Shown piece by piece: positions 15,875-22,940 of a stretch of DNA of 32,487 nucleotides. How positions within the stretch are numbered: position 1 is the stretch's first letter; each line of letters starts with the position of its first letter. Source of the DNA: an uncultured Clostridia bacterium (GTDB taxonomy: Bacteria > Bacillota > Clostridia > Oscillospirales > Oscillospiraceae). Under the pieces are notes generated by a model. That model saw only the letters and a list, made by a program, of their open reading frames with translations. It had not been told where the DNA came from and made no database searches. The stretch covers positions 1 through 32,487 of the forward strand of contig CAMFAL010000014.1 in NCBI GenBank assembly GCA_945948185.1. Direction: 5' to 3'. A program made the translations under genes and the position numbers.

Positions 15875-16609
15875 ATGGACCAGCGATTTCTGCGCAATGA
15901 GATGCTGTGGGGGCGGGAAGGCCAGGAACGGCTTGCGGCCTCCCATGTGATCCTGTTTGGACTGGGGGGCGTGGGCAGCTACACAGCGGAATGCCTGGCC
16001 CGCTCCGGTATCGGAGAACTGACCCTGGTGGACAGCGACACTGTATCCGTTACCAACATCAACCGACAGTTGGAGGCCACCACCTCCACGGTGGGGATGG
16101 CAAAGGCGGACGCCGTGGCAGCTCGTATCCGGGACATCAATCCCGCTGCCATTCTTCACCCCATTCAGGAACTGTACGACGCCGACCACCGGGACCTGTT
16201 TTTCCCAGATGGCTGCTATTACGACCATATCGTGGACGCCATTGATCTGGTAAGCTGCAAGCTGGACCTGCTGGAAACCGCCCGGCGGCTGAACATCCCC
16301 CTGATTATGGCTCTTGGCACCGGCAACAAGCTGGACCCCACCCAATTGCGGCTGGCGGACATCTCCGAGACCTACGGCTGTCCCCTGGCACGGGTCATGC
16401 GGAAGGAACTGCGAAACCGGGGCATCCATCACCAAAAAGTGGTATTCAGCCCCGAAGAACCCGCCCCCACCATCCAGCTGGAAGCGCCTCCCCCGGGTCG
16501 CCGCAGCGTCCCGGCCAGCAACCCCTGGGTCCCTGCCACGGCAGGACTGCTGCTGGGCAGCGCTGTGGTCCGCCATATTCTTGAGAAAGAGAGAAGATCC
16601 TTATGCTGA
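15875..16609 (+). CDS. tcdA: tRNA threonylcarbamoyladenosine dehydratase
   Basis: An E1-like ATP-dependent enzyme (244 residues) that converts t6A at position 37 of ANN-decoding tRNAs to the cyclic form ct6A. The N terminus QRFLRNEMLWG leads into the nucleotide-binding motif GLGGVGS, then VDSDTVSVTNINRQ, which is typical of ThiF/MoeB/TcdA proteins. AIDLVSCK and GTGNKLDP are family-typical of TcdA/CsdL. There is no C-terminal rhodanese or ubiquitin-like partner domain. AGGAGG lies 6 bases before the ATG. Its stop overlaps the start of the DUF554 gene by 7 bp. Confidence 0.92.
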   Translation: MDQRFLRNEMLWGREGQERLAASHVILFGLGGVGSYTAECLARSGIGELTLVDSDTVSVTNINRQLEATTSTVGMAKADAVAARIRDINPAAILHPIQELYDADHRDLFFPDGCYYDHIVDAIDLVSCKLDLLETARRLNIPLIMALGTGNKLDPTQLRLADISETYGCPLARVMRKELRNRGIHHQKVVFSPEEPAPTIQLEAPPPGRRSVPASNPWVPATAGLLLGSAVVRHILEKERRSLC

Positions 16610-17340
16610 CAGGTACCATCGTCAACGCCCTGGCTGTTCTGGCAGGCTCTGCGGCGGGACTTCTGTTGAAGTGGCTGGCTGGCCGCTTCTCCAGCCATCT
16701 CCCCGCCGGAAGTACCTCTCTGGGCCAGCGGCTCCAAACTATCATCATGCAGGGCGTGGCCCTGTCTGTGCTGTTCATCGGCATCAGCGGCAGCTTCAAA
16801 GGCAGCAACACTCTGATTGCCATTCTGTCCATGGTCATCGGCGCCATCGTCGGCGAGCTGCTGGACCTGGACAAGCGGATGCGCCACCTGGGTGACTGGG
16901 TCCAGAAAAAGACGGAACATCTTGTGAAGAGCAACAGCGCCGGTCCTTCCATCTCCGATGGCTTCGTCACTGCCAGCCTGCTATTCTGCGTGGGAGCCAT
17001 GGCTATCGTAGGCGCTTTGCAGGACGGTCTTACCGGCGACCACGCCACCCTTTTCGCCAAATCCCTGTTGGACGGCATCAGTTCCATTGTCTTTGCCGCC
17101 TCTCTGGGCATCGGTGTGGCCTTCTCCGCCGTGGCGGTGTTCCTGTACCAGGGTGTCATTGCCCTGGCAGCCTCCTTCCTCTCTCCCTTCCTGGGAGATG
17201 CGGTGATCGCGGAGATGACCTGCGTGGGCTCCCTGCTGATCGTGGCCCTGGGCTTGAACATGCTGGACCTGACGAAAATCAAAGTCATGAACCTGGTTCC
17301 GGCCATCTTCCTGCCCATTCTGCTGTGTATGTTCATGTAA
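16603..17340 (+). CDS. DUF554 family membrane protein
   Basis: A polytopic membrane protein of 245 residues with about six to seven hydrophobic segments. The N terminus MLTGTIVNALAVLAGS and the later ALQDGLTGDH match the DUF554 (YdfK) family, whose function is unknown. It overlaps the end of tcdA by 7 bp, so the two are co-expressed; a functional link to tRNA modification is not implied. A strong terminator follows. Confidence 0.88.
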   Translation: MLTGTIVNALAVLAGSAAGLLLKWLAGRFSSHLPAGSTSLGQRLQTIIMQGVALSVLFIGISGSFKGSNTLIAILSMVIGAIVGELLDLDKRMRHLGDWVQKKTEHLVKSNSAGPSISDGFVTASLLFCVGAMAIVGALQDGLTGDHATLFAKSLLDGISSIVFAASLGIGVAFSAVAVFLYQGVIALAASFLSPFLGDAVIAEMTCVGSLLIVALGLNMLDLTKIKVMNLVPAIFLPILLCMFM

Positions 17341-17344
17341 ATGG

Positions 17345-17370
17345 AAAGAGCCGCTTTTTCGGCTCTTTTT
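17345..17370 (+). terminator. Terminator after the DUF554 gene
   Basis: A 9-bp stem AAAGAGCCG/CGGCTCTTT followed by TT, 5 bases past the stop codon. Confidence 0.85.
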
Positions 17371-17380
17371 CATTCGTATA

Positions 17381-17414
17381 AAAAAATCCCTGTCCGTCCG
17401 GACAGGGATTTTTC
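17381..17414. terminator. Bidirectional terminator after rplL
   Basis: A 15-bp inverted repeat AAAAATCCCTGTCCG/CGGACAGGGATTTTT. On the minus strand it ends the rplJ-rplL transcript 10 bases after the rplL stop. This shows that the transcript does not continue into rpoB. Confidence 0.9.
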
Positions 17415-17424
17415 AGAAAGTAAA

Positions 17425-17796
17425 TTACTTCAGCTCGACCTTGGCGCCAGCCTCTTCCAGCTGCTTCTTCAAAGCCTCGGCGTCGTCCTTGGAGATGCCT
17501 TCCTTCAGAGTGGAAGGAGCACCCTCGACGGTAGCCTTGGCCTCGGCCAGACCCTGGCCGGTAATCTCACGGACAGCCTTGATGACCTTGATCTTGGCAG
17601 CGGCGTCGAAGCCGGTCAGGACCACGTCGAACTCGGTCTTCTCCTCAGCAGCGGGAGCAGCAGCGCCAGCAGCGGGAGCGGCCATAGCGGCGGCGGAAAC
17701 ACCAAACTCTTCCTCCAGAGCGTGAACCAGCTCGGACAGCTCCAGAACGGTCAAGCCCTTGATCTCTTCGATCATAGCGGTAATCTTCTCAGACAT
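17425..17796 (-). CDS. rplL: 50S ribosomal protein L7/L12
   Basis: The 123-residue stalk protein that recruits translational GTPases. The N-terminal dimerisation domain (about 1-35), the Ala-rich hinge (about 36-50) and the C-terminal domain with [20 protein letters not shown] are all canonical. It follows rplJ by 49 bases with a good ribosome site. A terminator follows in place of the usual rpoB. Confidence 0.98.
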   Translation of the reverse strand: MSEKITAMIEEIKGLTVLELSELVHALEEEFGVSAAAMAAPAAGAAAPAAEEKTEFDVVLTGFDAAAKIKVIKAVREITGQGLAEAKATVEGAPSTLKEGISKDDAEALKKQLEEAGAKVELK

Positions 17797-17845
17797 TGTA
17801 TTTGCCTCCTAATTGTTAAATTTAAATAAGTGTGTTGCCGTCTGA

Positions 17846-18379
17846 TTATTCGGCGGCGGGAGCCTCTTCGGCAGCCTCGGCAGGAGCGCCGTTCTTCTCG
17901 GCAATCTGCTTCAGGACAACAGCCAGACCGGTAATGGGGGCCAGCATGGTGCCCAAGACCTGAGCCTGCAGGATAGGCAGCGGGGGAATGGAAGCCAGAG
18001 AGTTGATGGTGTCCAGATCGACGGGCTTACCGTCCATGAAACCACCCTTGATCTCGAACTTGCCGTTGAGCTTCTTGGCGTAATCGGCCATGACGCGGGC
18101 GGGAGCCACAGGGTCAGAGCACAGGGCCAGAGAAGTGGTGCCGTTCAGCAGGTCGTCCAACTCGCTGAGACCAGTGTTGTTGAAGGCAAAGCGCAGCAAG
18201 GTGTTCTTGACAACGGCGTAATGCACGTCGTTCTCGCGGCACTCCTTACGCAGAGCAGTGTCTTCCTCAACAGTGATGCCCTTGTAGTCGACGAGGACGC
18301 CGGCGGTGGCATTCTGGATCTTCTCAGTCAGCTGGGCAACGATTGCCTGCTTTTCAGATAAGACCTTTGCGTTAGGCAT
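17846..18379 (-). CDS. rplJ: 50S ribosomal protein L10
   Basis: The 177-residue stalk-base protein that binds 23S rRNA and carries L7/L12 dimers. NAKVLSEKQAIVAQL begins the family sequence, and GVLVDYKG and VVKNTLLRFA follow. The start is ATG 18379, with GGAGGTG about 9 bases upstream; the frame stays open for 29 more codons into the L10 leader, which is RNA structure and not protein. The C terminus ends in an acidic Ala/Glu-rich tail. Confidence 0.97.
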   Translation of the reverse strand: MPNAKVLSEKQAIVAQLTEKIQNATAGVLVDYKGITVEEDTALRKECRENDVHYAVVKNTLLRFAFNNTGLSELDDLLNGTTSLALCSDPVAPARVMADYAKKLNGKFEIKGGFMDGKPVDLDTINSLASIPPLPILQAQVLGTMLAPITGLAVVLKQIAEKNGAPAEAAEEAPAAE

Positions 18380-18389
18380 TCTAGGTTTC

Positions 18390-18530
18390 ACCTCCAGGAA
18401 ATTTGTAGGTGCGTTCAAAAAAGGAAACCGTCCTTGTGCGCAAAGACACACAAGGACGGATAGCAAATCATGTTTGCCGCCCTCGGCAGGACTTACGAGG
18501 GTCTCCCCTCACCTGCTGTCTTTGGAACGC
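18390..18530 (-). promoter_or_regulatory. L10 (rplJ) autoregulatory leader
   Basis: The transcript leader between the promoter and rplJ carries the conserved L10-leader elements on the minus strand: CCAAAGACAGCAGGTG near its 5' end and TAAGTCCTGCCGAGG about 25 bases later. These form the kink-turn-like site bound by L10 (or the L10-L12 complex) for feedback control. Confidence 0.85.
18417..18459 (-). terminator. Attenuator hairpin in the L10 leader
   Basis: A stem of 13-14 bp starting CCGTCCTTGTG and ending CACAAGGACGG (18428-18459) is followed on the minus strand by TTTCCTTTTTT. It lies between the L10-binding structure and the rplJ ribosome site, so L10 binding probably tunes premature termination. 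Confidence 0.85.
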
Positions 18531-18537
18531 ATCTGGT

Positions 18538-18566
18538 ATTATATAAAAGAATTGATGAAATGTCAA
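18538..18566 (-). promoter_or_regulatory. Perfect-consensus sigma-A promoter of rplJ-rplL
   Basis: On the minus strand TTGACA (18561-18566), a 17-bp spacer and TATAAT (18538-18543). Both hexamers match consensus exactly. Confidence 0.92.
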
Positions 18567-18618
18567 TACTTTTATATACATTTTCGCCCGAATTCCCTAA
18601 AACTCAGGAAGGGGGCTA

Positions 18619-18796
18619 GGGGGAACCTCCGGTTCTCCCAGTTGATTTACCTACGGCAAATCAACCAAATGGGATCATTTTTGTCAGGACATGTGCCTGA
18701 CAAAAATACCTTGACCCGTGCGCCCATGGGGCGCACACACCAGTGACCGACGTCACTGGTGGTGGGGGATTCTCAAGGGGGGCCTGCTCCCCCTTG
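18619..18796. repeat. Array of six consecutive hairpins between rplA and rplJ
   Basis: Six separate inverted repeats lie almost end to end: 18619-18639, 18641-18665 (GTTGATTT/AAATCAAC), 18678-18706 (TTTTTGTCAGG/CCTGACAAAAA), 18718-18736 (GTGCGCCC/GGGCGCAC), 18738-18761 (CACCAGTGAC/GTCACTGGTG) and 18774-18796 (CAAGGGGG/CCCCCTTG). The stems differ in sequence. On the minus strand the array starts 8 bases after the rplA stop. The third hairpin has A and T runs that could terminate in either direction. Part of the array has a relative near 31969-32014. Confidence 0.75.
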
Positions 18797-18803
18797 AAGC
18801 TCA

Positions 18804-19496
18804 TTAGACCAGCTTCGCGGTGCTGAACTTCACGCCGGGGCCCATGGTGGAGGCAGCGACGCAGCTGCGGATATACTGGCCCTTGGCGGCGGCGGGCTTG
18901 GCCTTCACGATGGCGCCGATCAGAGCGTTGTAGTTCTCGGTCAGCTTCTCGGGGCCGAAGGACACCTTGCCGATGGGGCAGTGGATGATGTTGGTCTTGT
19001 CCAGACGGTACTCGATCTTACCGGCCTTGACTTCCTTCACGGCCTTGGCAACATCGGGGGTCACGGTACCGGCCTTGGGAGAGGGCATCAGACCCTTGGG
19101 ACCCAGGACCTTACCGAGGCGGCCGACAACACCCATCATGTCGGGGCTGGCGACGACCACGTCGAACTCGAACCAGTTTTCCTTCTGGATCTTCTCCACC
19201 AGATCCATATCGCCAACAAAATCGGCACCGGCCTCGCGGGCAGCATCGGCCTTGTCGCCCTTGGCGAACACCAGCACGCGGACAGTCTTGCCGGTGCCGT
19301 GGGGCAGCACGATGGCGCCACGGACCTGCTGGTCAGCGTGACGGGAGTCAACGCCCAGCTTCACGTGCAGCTCGACGGTCTCGTCGAACTTGGCGCTGGC
19401 GGTCTTGCAAATGAGAGCCATGCCATCAGCAGCTTCGTACAGAGTGTTCTTGTCGATCTGCTTGGCGCTCTCCTGATATTTCTTGCCTCTAAACAA
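18804..19496 (-). CDS. rplA: 50S ribosomal protein L1
   Basis: The 230-residue L1-stalk protein, full length. The sequence [14 protein letters not shown] begins the family, and [15 protein letters not shown] is the L1 signature. The start codon is TTG (19494-19496) with AGGAGG 8 bases upstream; no in-frame ATG is near. L1 of many bacteria represses its own rplK-rplA mRNA; short inverted repeats in the 93-base rplK-rplA gap would be a place to look, but no clear L1 site was identified. Confidence 0.97.
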   Translation of the reverse strand: MFRGKKYQESAKQIDKNTLYEAADGMALICKTASAKFDETVELHVKLGVDSRHADQQVRGAIVLPHGTGKTVRVLVFAKGDKADAAREAGADFVGDMDLVEKIQKENWFEFDVVVASPDMMGVVGRLGKVLGPKGLMPSPKAGTVTPDVAKAVKEVKAGKIEYRLDKTNIIHCPIGKVSFGPEKLTENYNALIGAIVKAKPAAAKGQYIRSCVAASTMGPGVKFSTAKLV

Positions 19497-19589
19497 TGTT
19501 ATTTCCTCCTCATAGTGGTTCTTCGGACTCTACGTTCCTCCCACTGTATGAAGCGGCATAGATGCCGCTCCGCTGTTGATAGTCAGGGA

Positions 19590-20015
19590 TCAGTCGCCAA
19601 CGACAACGCCCATGGAACGGGCGGTACCGGCGATCATGCTCATGGCGGACTCCAGGTTGGCGGCATTCAGGTCCTTCATCTTGATCTCAGCGATCTTCTG
19701 GATGGAAGCCTTGGAGATGGTGGCCACCTTGTTCTTGTTGGGCACGCCGGAGCCGGACTCGATGTTGCACTCCTTCTTGATCAGGACAGCCGCGGGGGGA
19801 GTCTTGGTGATGAAGGAGAAGGAACGGTCGGCGTACACGGTGATGACGACGGGGATGATCATGCCCACATCGTTCTTGGTGCGCTCATTGAATTCCTTGG
19901 TGAAGGCGGCAATGTTCACGCCGTGCTGGCCCAGAGCGGGACCAACAGGGGGAGCGGGAGTTGCCTTGCCTGCGGGGATCTGCAGTTTCACATAACCAGT
20001 AATTTTCTGTGCCAC
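19590..20015 (-). CDS. rplK: 50S ribosomal protein L11
   Basis: The 141-residue protein of the GTPase-associated centre. [20 protein letters not shown] is the canonical N-terminal signature, and the C-terminal rRNA-binding domain ends in ARSMGVVV. The start is GTG (20013-20015) with AGGAGG 9 bases upstream. The gap to nusG (109 bases) holds GC-rich inverted repeats. Confidence 0.97.
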   Translation of the reverse strand: MAQKITGYVKLQIPAGKATPAPPVGPALGQHGVNIAAFTKEFNERTKNDVGMIIPVVITVYADRSFSFITKTPPAAVLIKKECNIESGSGVPNKNKVATISKASIQKIAEIKMKDLNAANLESAMSMIAGTARSMGVVVGD

Positions 20016-20070
20016 GGAGTAGCACCTCCTAAATCATAAATGTGGTGGCGGACGAAGGTCCGTCCTTGGC

Positions 20071-20086
20071 GGGACCGGAGGGTCCC
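20071..20086. repeat. Inverted repeat in the nusG-rplK gap
   Basis: GGGACC-GGAG-GGTCCC, with a neighbouring GGAC/GTCC pair at about 20050-20061. It may structure the rplK leader. No T tract follows on either strand, so it is not a terminator. Confidence 0.4.
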
Positions 20087-20124
20087 TCCCACTTGTGCCG
20101 GAACCGTCCGGCGCGTATGCTTGC

Positions 20125-20649
20125 TCAGTTCTGGACCTCGACCTGATCCAGCTCCAGGTCCACGGGCGTCTCGCGGCCGAACATGGAGACCATCACGCTG
20201 ACCCGGTTCTTCTCGGGCTCGATCTCCTCGACCACGCCGGTGAAGCTGGCCAGCGGGCCGTCCACGATCTTCACGTGGTCGCCCACATTGTACTTGACCA
20301 CGATCTCGTGCTTTTCCATGCCCATGGCAAGCACCTCTTCCTCCGTCAGGGGGATGGGCTTGTTGGCGCTGCCGACAAAGCCGGTGACGCCGCGGACATT
20401 CCGCACCAGATGCCAGGTATCGTCGGTCATGACCATCTTGATCAGCACATAGCCGGGGAACACCTTCCGCTCCACTTCCTTGGTGGCACCGGAATCAGTG
20501 ACCTCTGTCACGGTCTCCATGGGGATCTCCATCCGCAGGATCTTGTCCTCCATGCCGCGGCCGGTGACGAACTTCTCAATGCTGGTCTTGACGGCATTCT
20601 CATAGCCGGAATAGGTATGGATCACATACCACTTCGCGCTGTCTGACAT
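20125..20649 (-). CDS. nusG: Transcription termination/antitermination protein NusG
   Basis: A 174-residue NusG with the NGN domain (KWYVIHTYSGYEN, then FPGYVLIKM) and a C-terminal KOW domain (VGDHVKIVDGPLASFTG). It binds RNA polymerase and couples it to pausing, Rho or the ribosome. AAGGAG lies about 9 bases upstream of the ATG, and secE ends 12 bases earlier, the usual order. Confidence 0.97.
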   Translation of the reverse strand: MSDSAKWYVIHTYSGYENAVKTSIEKFVTGRGMEDKILRMEIPMETVTEVTDSGATKEVERKVFPGYVLIKMVMTDDTWHLVRNVRGVTGFVGSANKPIPLTEEEVLAMGMEKHEIVVKYNVGDHVKIVDGPLASFTGVVEEIEPEKNRVSVMVSMFGRETPVDLELDQVEVQN

Positions 20650-20661
20650 ATCCGCTACTCC

Positions 20662-20877
20662 TTAAGCACCGAACACGTTCAGGATCATCTGGACGGCGGA
20701 GGTCGCCACGAAATCGAAAATCCAGATGCAGGCACCGATGGCCAGGGAGCACAGCAACACCGTACCGGTATTCTTCAGCACCGTCTGCTTGTTGGGCCAT
20801 ACGACCTTCTTCAGTTCGCTTTTCATCTCACGGAACCAGAGACCGCGGTCTCTCTTCTTCTTGACTTCTTCTGCCAT
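20662..20877 (-). CDS. secE: Preprotein translocase subunit SecE
   Basis: The 71-residue single-span form typical of Firmicutes. The conserved amphipathic segment EMKSELKKVVWPNKQTV precedes one membrane helix (about 38-60). It clamps SecY in the translocon. A purine-rich AAAGG site lies upstream of the ATG; rpmG ends 32 bases before it. Confidence 0.95.
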   Translation of the reverse strand: MAEEVKKKRDRGLWFREMKSELKKVVWPNKQTVLKNTGTVLLCSLAIGACIWIFDFVATSAVQMILNVFGA

Positions 20878-20909
20878 ACGTTACACGCCTTTCTTAATCG
20901 TTTTGACCA

Positions 20910-21059
20910 TTACTTGGTCTCGCTGTGGAGCGTGTGCTTCTTGCAGAAGGGGCAATACTTATTCAGTTCAAGCTTGTCCGGGGTATTCTTCTTGTTCTTC
21001 ATCGTATTGTAGTTTCTCTGCTTGCACTCGTTGCATCTCAGGGTCACTTTTACGCGCAT
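20910..21059 (-). CDS. rpmG: 50S ribosomal protein L33
   Basis: A 49-residue zinc-ribbon L33. The sequence starts [17 protein letters not shown] and has two CxxC pairs (Cys9/Cys12 and Cys36/Cys39), so it is the zinc-binding form. AAGGAGG lies about 9 bases before the ATG. It leads the rpmG-secE-nusG-rplK-rplA transcript. Confidence 0.95.
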   Translation of the reverse strand: MRVKVTLRCNECKQRNYNTMKNKKNTPDKLELNKYCPFCKKHTLHSETK

Positions 21060-21081
21060 CTAACGGCACCTCCTTATTATT

Positions 21082-21110
21082 GGCATCCTCACGGCTCCGC
21101 CGGGGATGCC
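21082..21110 (-). promoter_or_regulatory. Leader hairpin before rpmG
   Basis: GGCATCC and GGATGCC close a 15-base interior that can itself pair. It lies about 10 bases upstream of the rpmG ribosome site and lacks a T tract. Confidence 0.4.
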
Positions 21111-21205
21111 GACTGCCTCCCTGCCTTTTGTAAGGTCCTTTCCGCCGTCGCCTGAAAAGCGAAAAAAGCGCACAACAAGAAAGCCCTTTTTCACAGGTAA
21201 GAGAG

Positions 21206-21234
21206 ATTGTACCACAAGTCAAACGGAAGGTCAA
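21206..21234 (-). promoter_or_regulatory. Promoter of rpmG-secE-nusG-rplK-rplA
   Basis: On the minus strand TTGACC (21229-21234), a 17-bp spacer and TACAAT (21206-21211), each one base off consensus. The leader is about 140 nt. Confidence 0.82.
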
Positions 21235-21282
21235 CCGCTTTTTCAGAAAAATTTTTACATTTTTTCCGTTCCTCCCGCGCCC

Positions 21283-21311
21283 TTGCGCCTCGGCGCAAAA
21301 TGTGATATCCT
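21283..21311 (+). promoter_or_regulatory. Possible promoter of ruvX
   Basis: TTGCGC (21283-21288) and TATCCT (21306-21311) with a 17-bp spacer, 35 bases before the start codon. Both hexamers are mediocre. Confidence 0.4.
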
Positions 21312-21346
21312 GCTGAGAAATAAACCGGAAAAGAGAGGACACTCTT

Positions 21347-21763
21347 ATGCGCATCATGGCCATTGACTACGGCGACGCCCATACCGGCATCGCCATCTCC
21401 GACCCCACTGGTTTTCTGGCGGGCTTCACCACTGTGATCGACGCCTACCGCCCCGAGGTGGTGGCGGACCGCGTTGCCGCCCTGGCAAAGGAGCACGGCG
21501 TTGAGGAGTTGGTGCTGGGCCATCCCATCAATATGGACGGCACCTGGGGCCCCCGCTCCGAAAAGGCCCAGGCCATGAAGGTCTTGTTGGAAGAAACCAC
21601 CTCCCTGCCCGTGGTCCTCTGGGACGAGCGTCGTACCACCATCGACGCCCACCAGATTCTCTTTAACAGCGGCAAGAACGCTAAAAAGCGGAAAAAGGTG
21701 GTGGACGCCGTAGCGGCCACGCTAATTCTGGAAGGATACCTTACCTATAAAAAGAATCACTGA
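21347..21763 (+). CDS. ruvX: RuvX/YqgF family pre-16S rRNA nuclease (Holliday junction resolvase-like)
   Basis: A 138-residue RNase H-fold protein. IDYGDAHTGIAISD carries the first catalytic Asp; LGHPINMDG and WDERRTT (second acidic site) follow, with DAVAATLILEGYL at the end giving the third Asp. In E. coli this family processes the 5' end of 16S rRNA; a resolvase role is also claimed. The usual Arg after the DYG motif is replaced by His-Thr here. GAGAGGA precedes the ATG. The chrA genes follow 10 bases later. Confidence 0.9.
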   Translation: MRIMAIDYGDAHTGIAISDPTGFLAGFTTVIDAYRPEVVADRVAALAKEHGVEELVLGHPINMDGTWGPRSEKAQAMKVLLEETTSLPVVLWDERRTTIDAHQILFNSGKNAKKRKKVVDAVAATLILEGYLTYKKNH

Positions 21764-21773
21764 AAGGCACATC

Positions 21774-22373
21774 ATGGAAACATCGCAAGAAACGAATACT
21801 TGCCGGAAGAGCCGGGTCCCCGGCCTATTCTGGCAATTTTTCAAATTTGGCTGCTATACCTTTGGCGGCGGCTGGTCCATCGTGGCCCAGATGCAGAAGG
21901 AATACGTGGAAAAACGCCGCTGGCTGACGGAGGAGGACCTGCTGGACATCACCAGCGTTGGCCGCAGCCTGCCGGGTCTGATGATCGGCAACGTGTCCTA
22001 TCTGTTCGGTTATCATGTGGCGGGTTTCCCCGGCGCAATTGCCTGCGTGACGGGCATGTGCATCCCGCCCCTGCTGATCCTGACGATCGTCACCTGGTGC
22101 TATACCCAGGTGAAGGATAACGTTTACGTCAGCCGGGCCATGGTGGGCGTCCGGGCCACCGTGGTCCCCATCATCGCCTCCGCGGCTCTGGGACTGCGGA
22201 GGGCCGCCCTGACGGACCGCTTCGGCTATCTAATTTTGCTGCTGGGCTTTGTGCTGTACCTGTTCTTTGGTATGAACTGCATTATGATCGTCCTGCTGGG
22301 CGGCCTGCTGGGCTTCCTGCTGAGCGGCTGGCGGGAGCAGTGGAAAGGAGGACCTTCTGATGGTACTCCTTGA
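21774..22373 (+). CDS. Chromate transporter family protein, first half-size subunit
   Basis: A 199-residue membrane protein of the CHR (ChrA) family in its short, single-domain form. FKFGCYTFGGGWSIV is the N-terminal CHR signature, and LTEEDLLDI with the following GRSLPGLMIGN is the second motif. Four to five hydrophobic helices follow. Short CHR proteins come in pairs encoded side by side. The family name comes from chromate export; the natural substrate in gut anaerobes is not known. It overlaps the next gene by 14 bp and follows ruvX after 10 bases. Confidence 0.9.
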   Translation: METSQETNTCRKSRVPGLFWQFFKFGCYTFGGGWSIVAQMQKEYVEKRRWLTEEDLLDITSVGRSLPGLMIGNVSYLFGYHVAGFPGAIACVTGMCIPPLLILTIVTWCYTQVKDNVYVSRAMVGVRATVVPIIASAALGLRRAALTDRFGYLILLLGFVLYLFFGMNCIMIVLLGGLLGFLLSGWREQWKGGPSDGTP

Positions 22374-22893
22374 ACTGTTCTGGTCCTTCTGCAAGATCGG
22401 CTTCACCAGCTTCGGCGGTCTCAGCATGGTGCCCCTCATCAACCATGAGATGCTCTCCCACGGCTGGATGAATCTCTCCGAGGTCAGCGACATTGTAGCC
22501 ATTGCCGAAATGACCCCCGGCCCCCTGGGACTGAACTGTGCCACCTTCGCCGGCACCCGGGTGGCCGGCTTCCTGGGCGCGCTCTCCGCCAGCCTGGGGG
22601 TCCTCTCCCCCACCTTTCTCATCTGCGCCGTCGCCGCCGTGGCTTTTGAGAAGTTCCGGGACTCCTCTTTTATGCAGAAAGTCATGTCCGGCGTCCGGCC
22701 CATCTGCCTGGGCCTGATCCTGGCGGTCCTGTGCTCCCTGTCCATATCCAACTATGCCGCTCCCGCCGGCGGAGTCAGTCTGCCCGCCCTGTTCATCGGC
22801 GCCGCCGCCCTGGTGGCGCTGCTGAAATTCAAAATCAGCATCCCAATGGTCATCGCATCCTCTGCCCTGCTGGGTCTGGCGCTGATCCGCTGA
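22360..22893 (+). CDS. Chromate transporter family protein, second half-size subunit
   Basis: The partner of the preceding gene, 177 residues. FCKIGFTSFGGLSMVPL and IAEMTPGPLGLN are the second-half CHR motifs (the PGP motif is conserved). AAAGGAGG lies 8 bases before the ATG, inside the upstream gene, so translation is coupled. The two subunits probably form one transporter with antiparallel halves. Confidence 0.9.
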   Translation: MVLLELFWSFCKIGFTSFGGLSMVPLINHEMLSHGWMNLSEVSDIVAIAEMTPGPLGLNCATFAGTRVAGFLGALSASLGVLSPTFLICAVAAVAFEKFRDSSFMQKVMSGVRPICLGLILAVLCSLSISNYAAPAGGVSLPALFIGAAALVALLKFKISIPMVIASSALLGLALIR

Positions 22894-22901
22894 GCCATAT
22901 T

Positions 22902-22938
22902 AAAAGGACCGTTCTCCGATGTGGAGAACGGTCTTTTG
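22902..22938. terminator. Bidirectional terminator between convergent genes
   Basis: The stem ACCGTTCTCC/GGAGAACGGT is extended by an A run on the left and a T run on the right with one bulged G. It serves the chromate transporter genes and the convergent minus-strand gene. Confidence 0.85.
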
Positions 22939-22940
22939 TT

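Noticed and set aside
14254-15897. 547-codon minus-strand open frame
   Set aside because: It is antisense to the isomerase gene, with a repetitive Gly/Leu/Val composition that mirrors the GC-rich codon bias.
18619-18796. CRISPR array
   Set aside because: The hairpin stems differ from one another and there are no identical direct repeats with regular spacers.
18981-20039. 352-codon plus-strand open frame across rplA and rplK
   Set aside because: It runs antisense through two unmistakable ribosomal protein genes and their gap.
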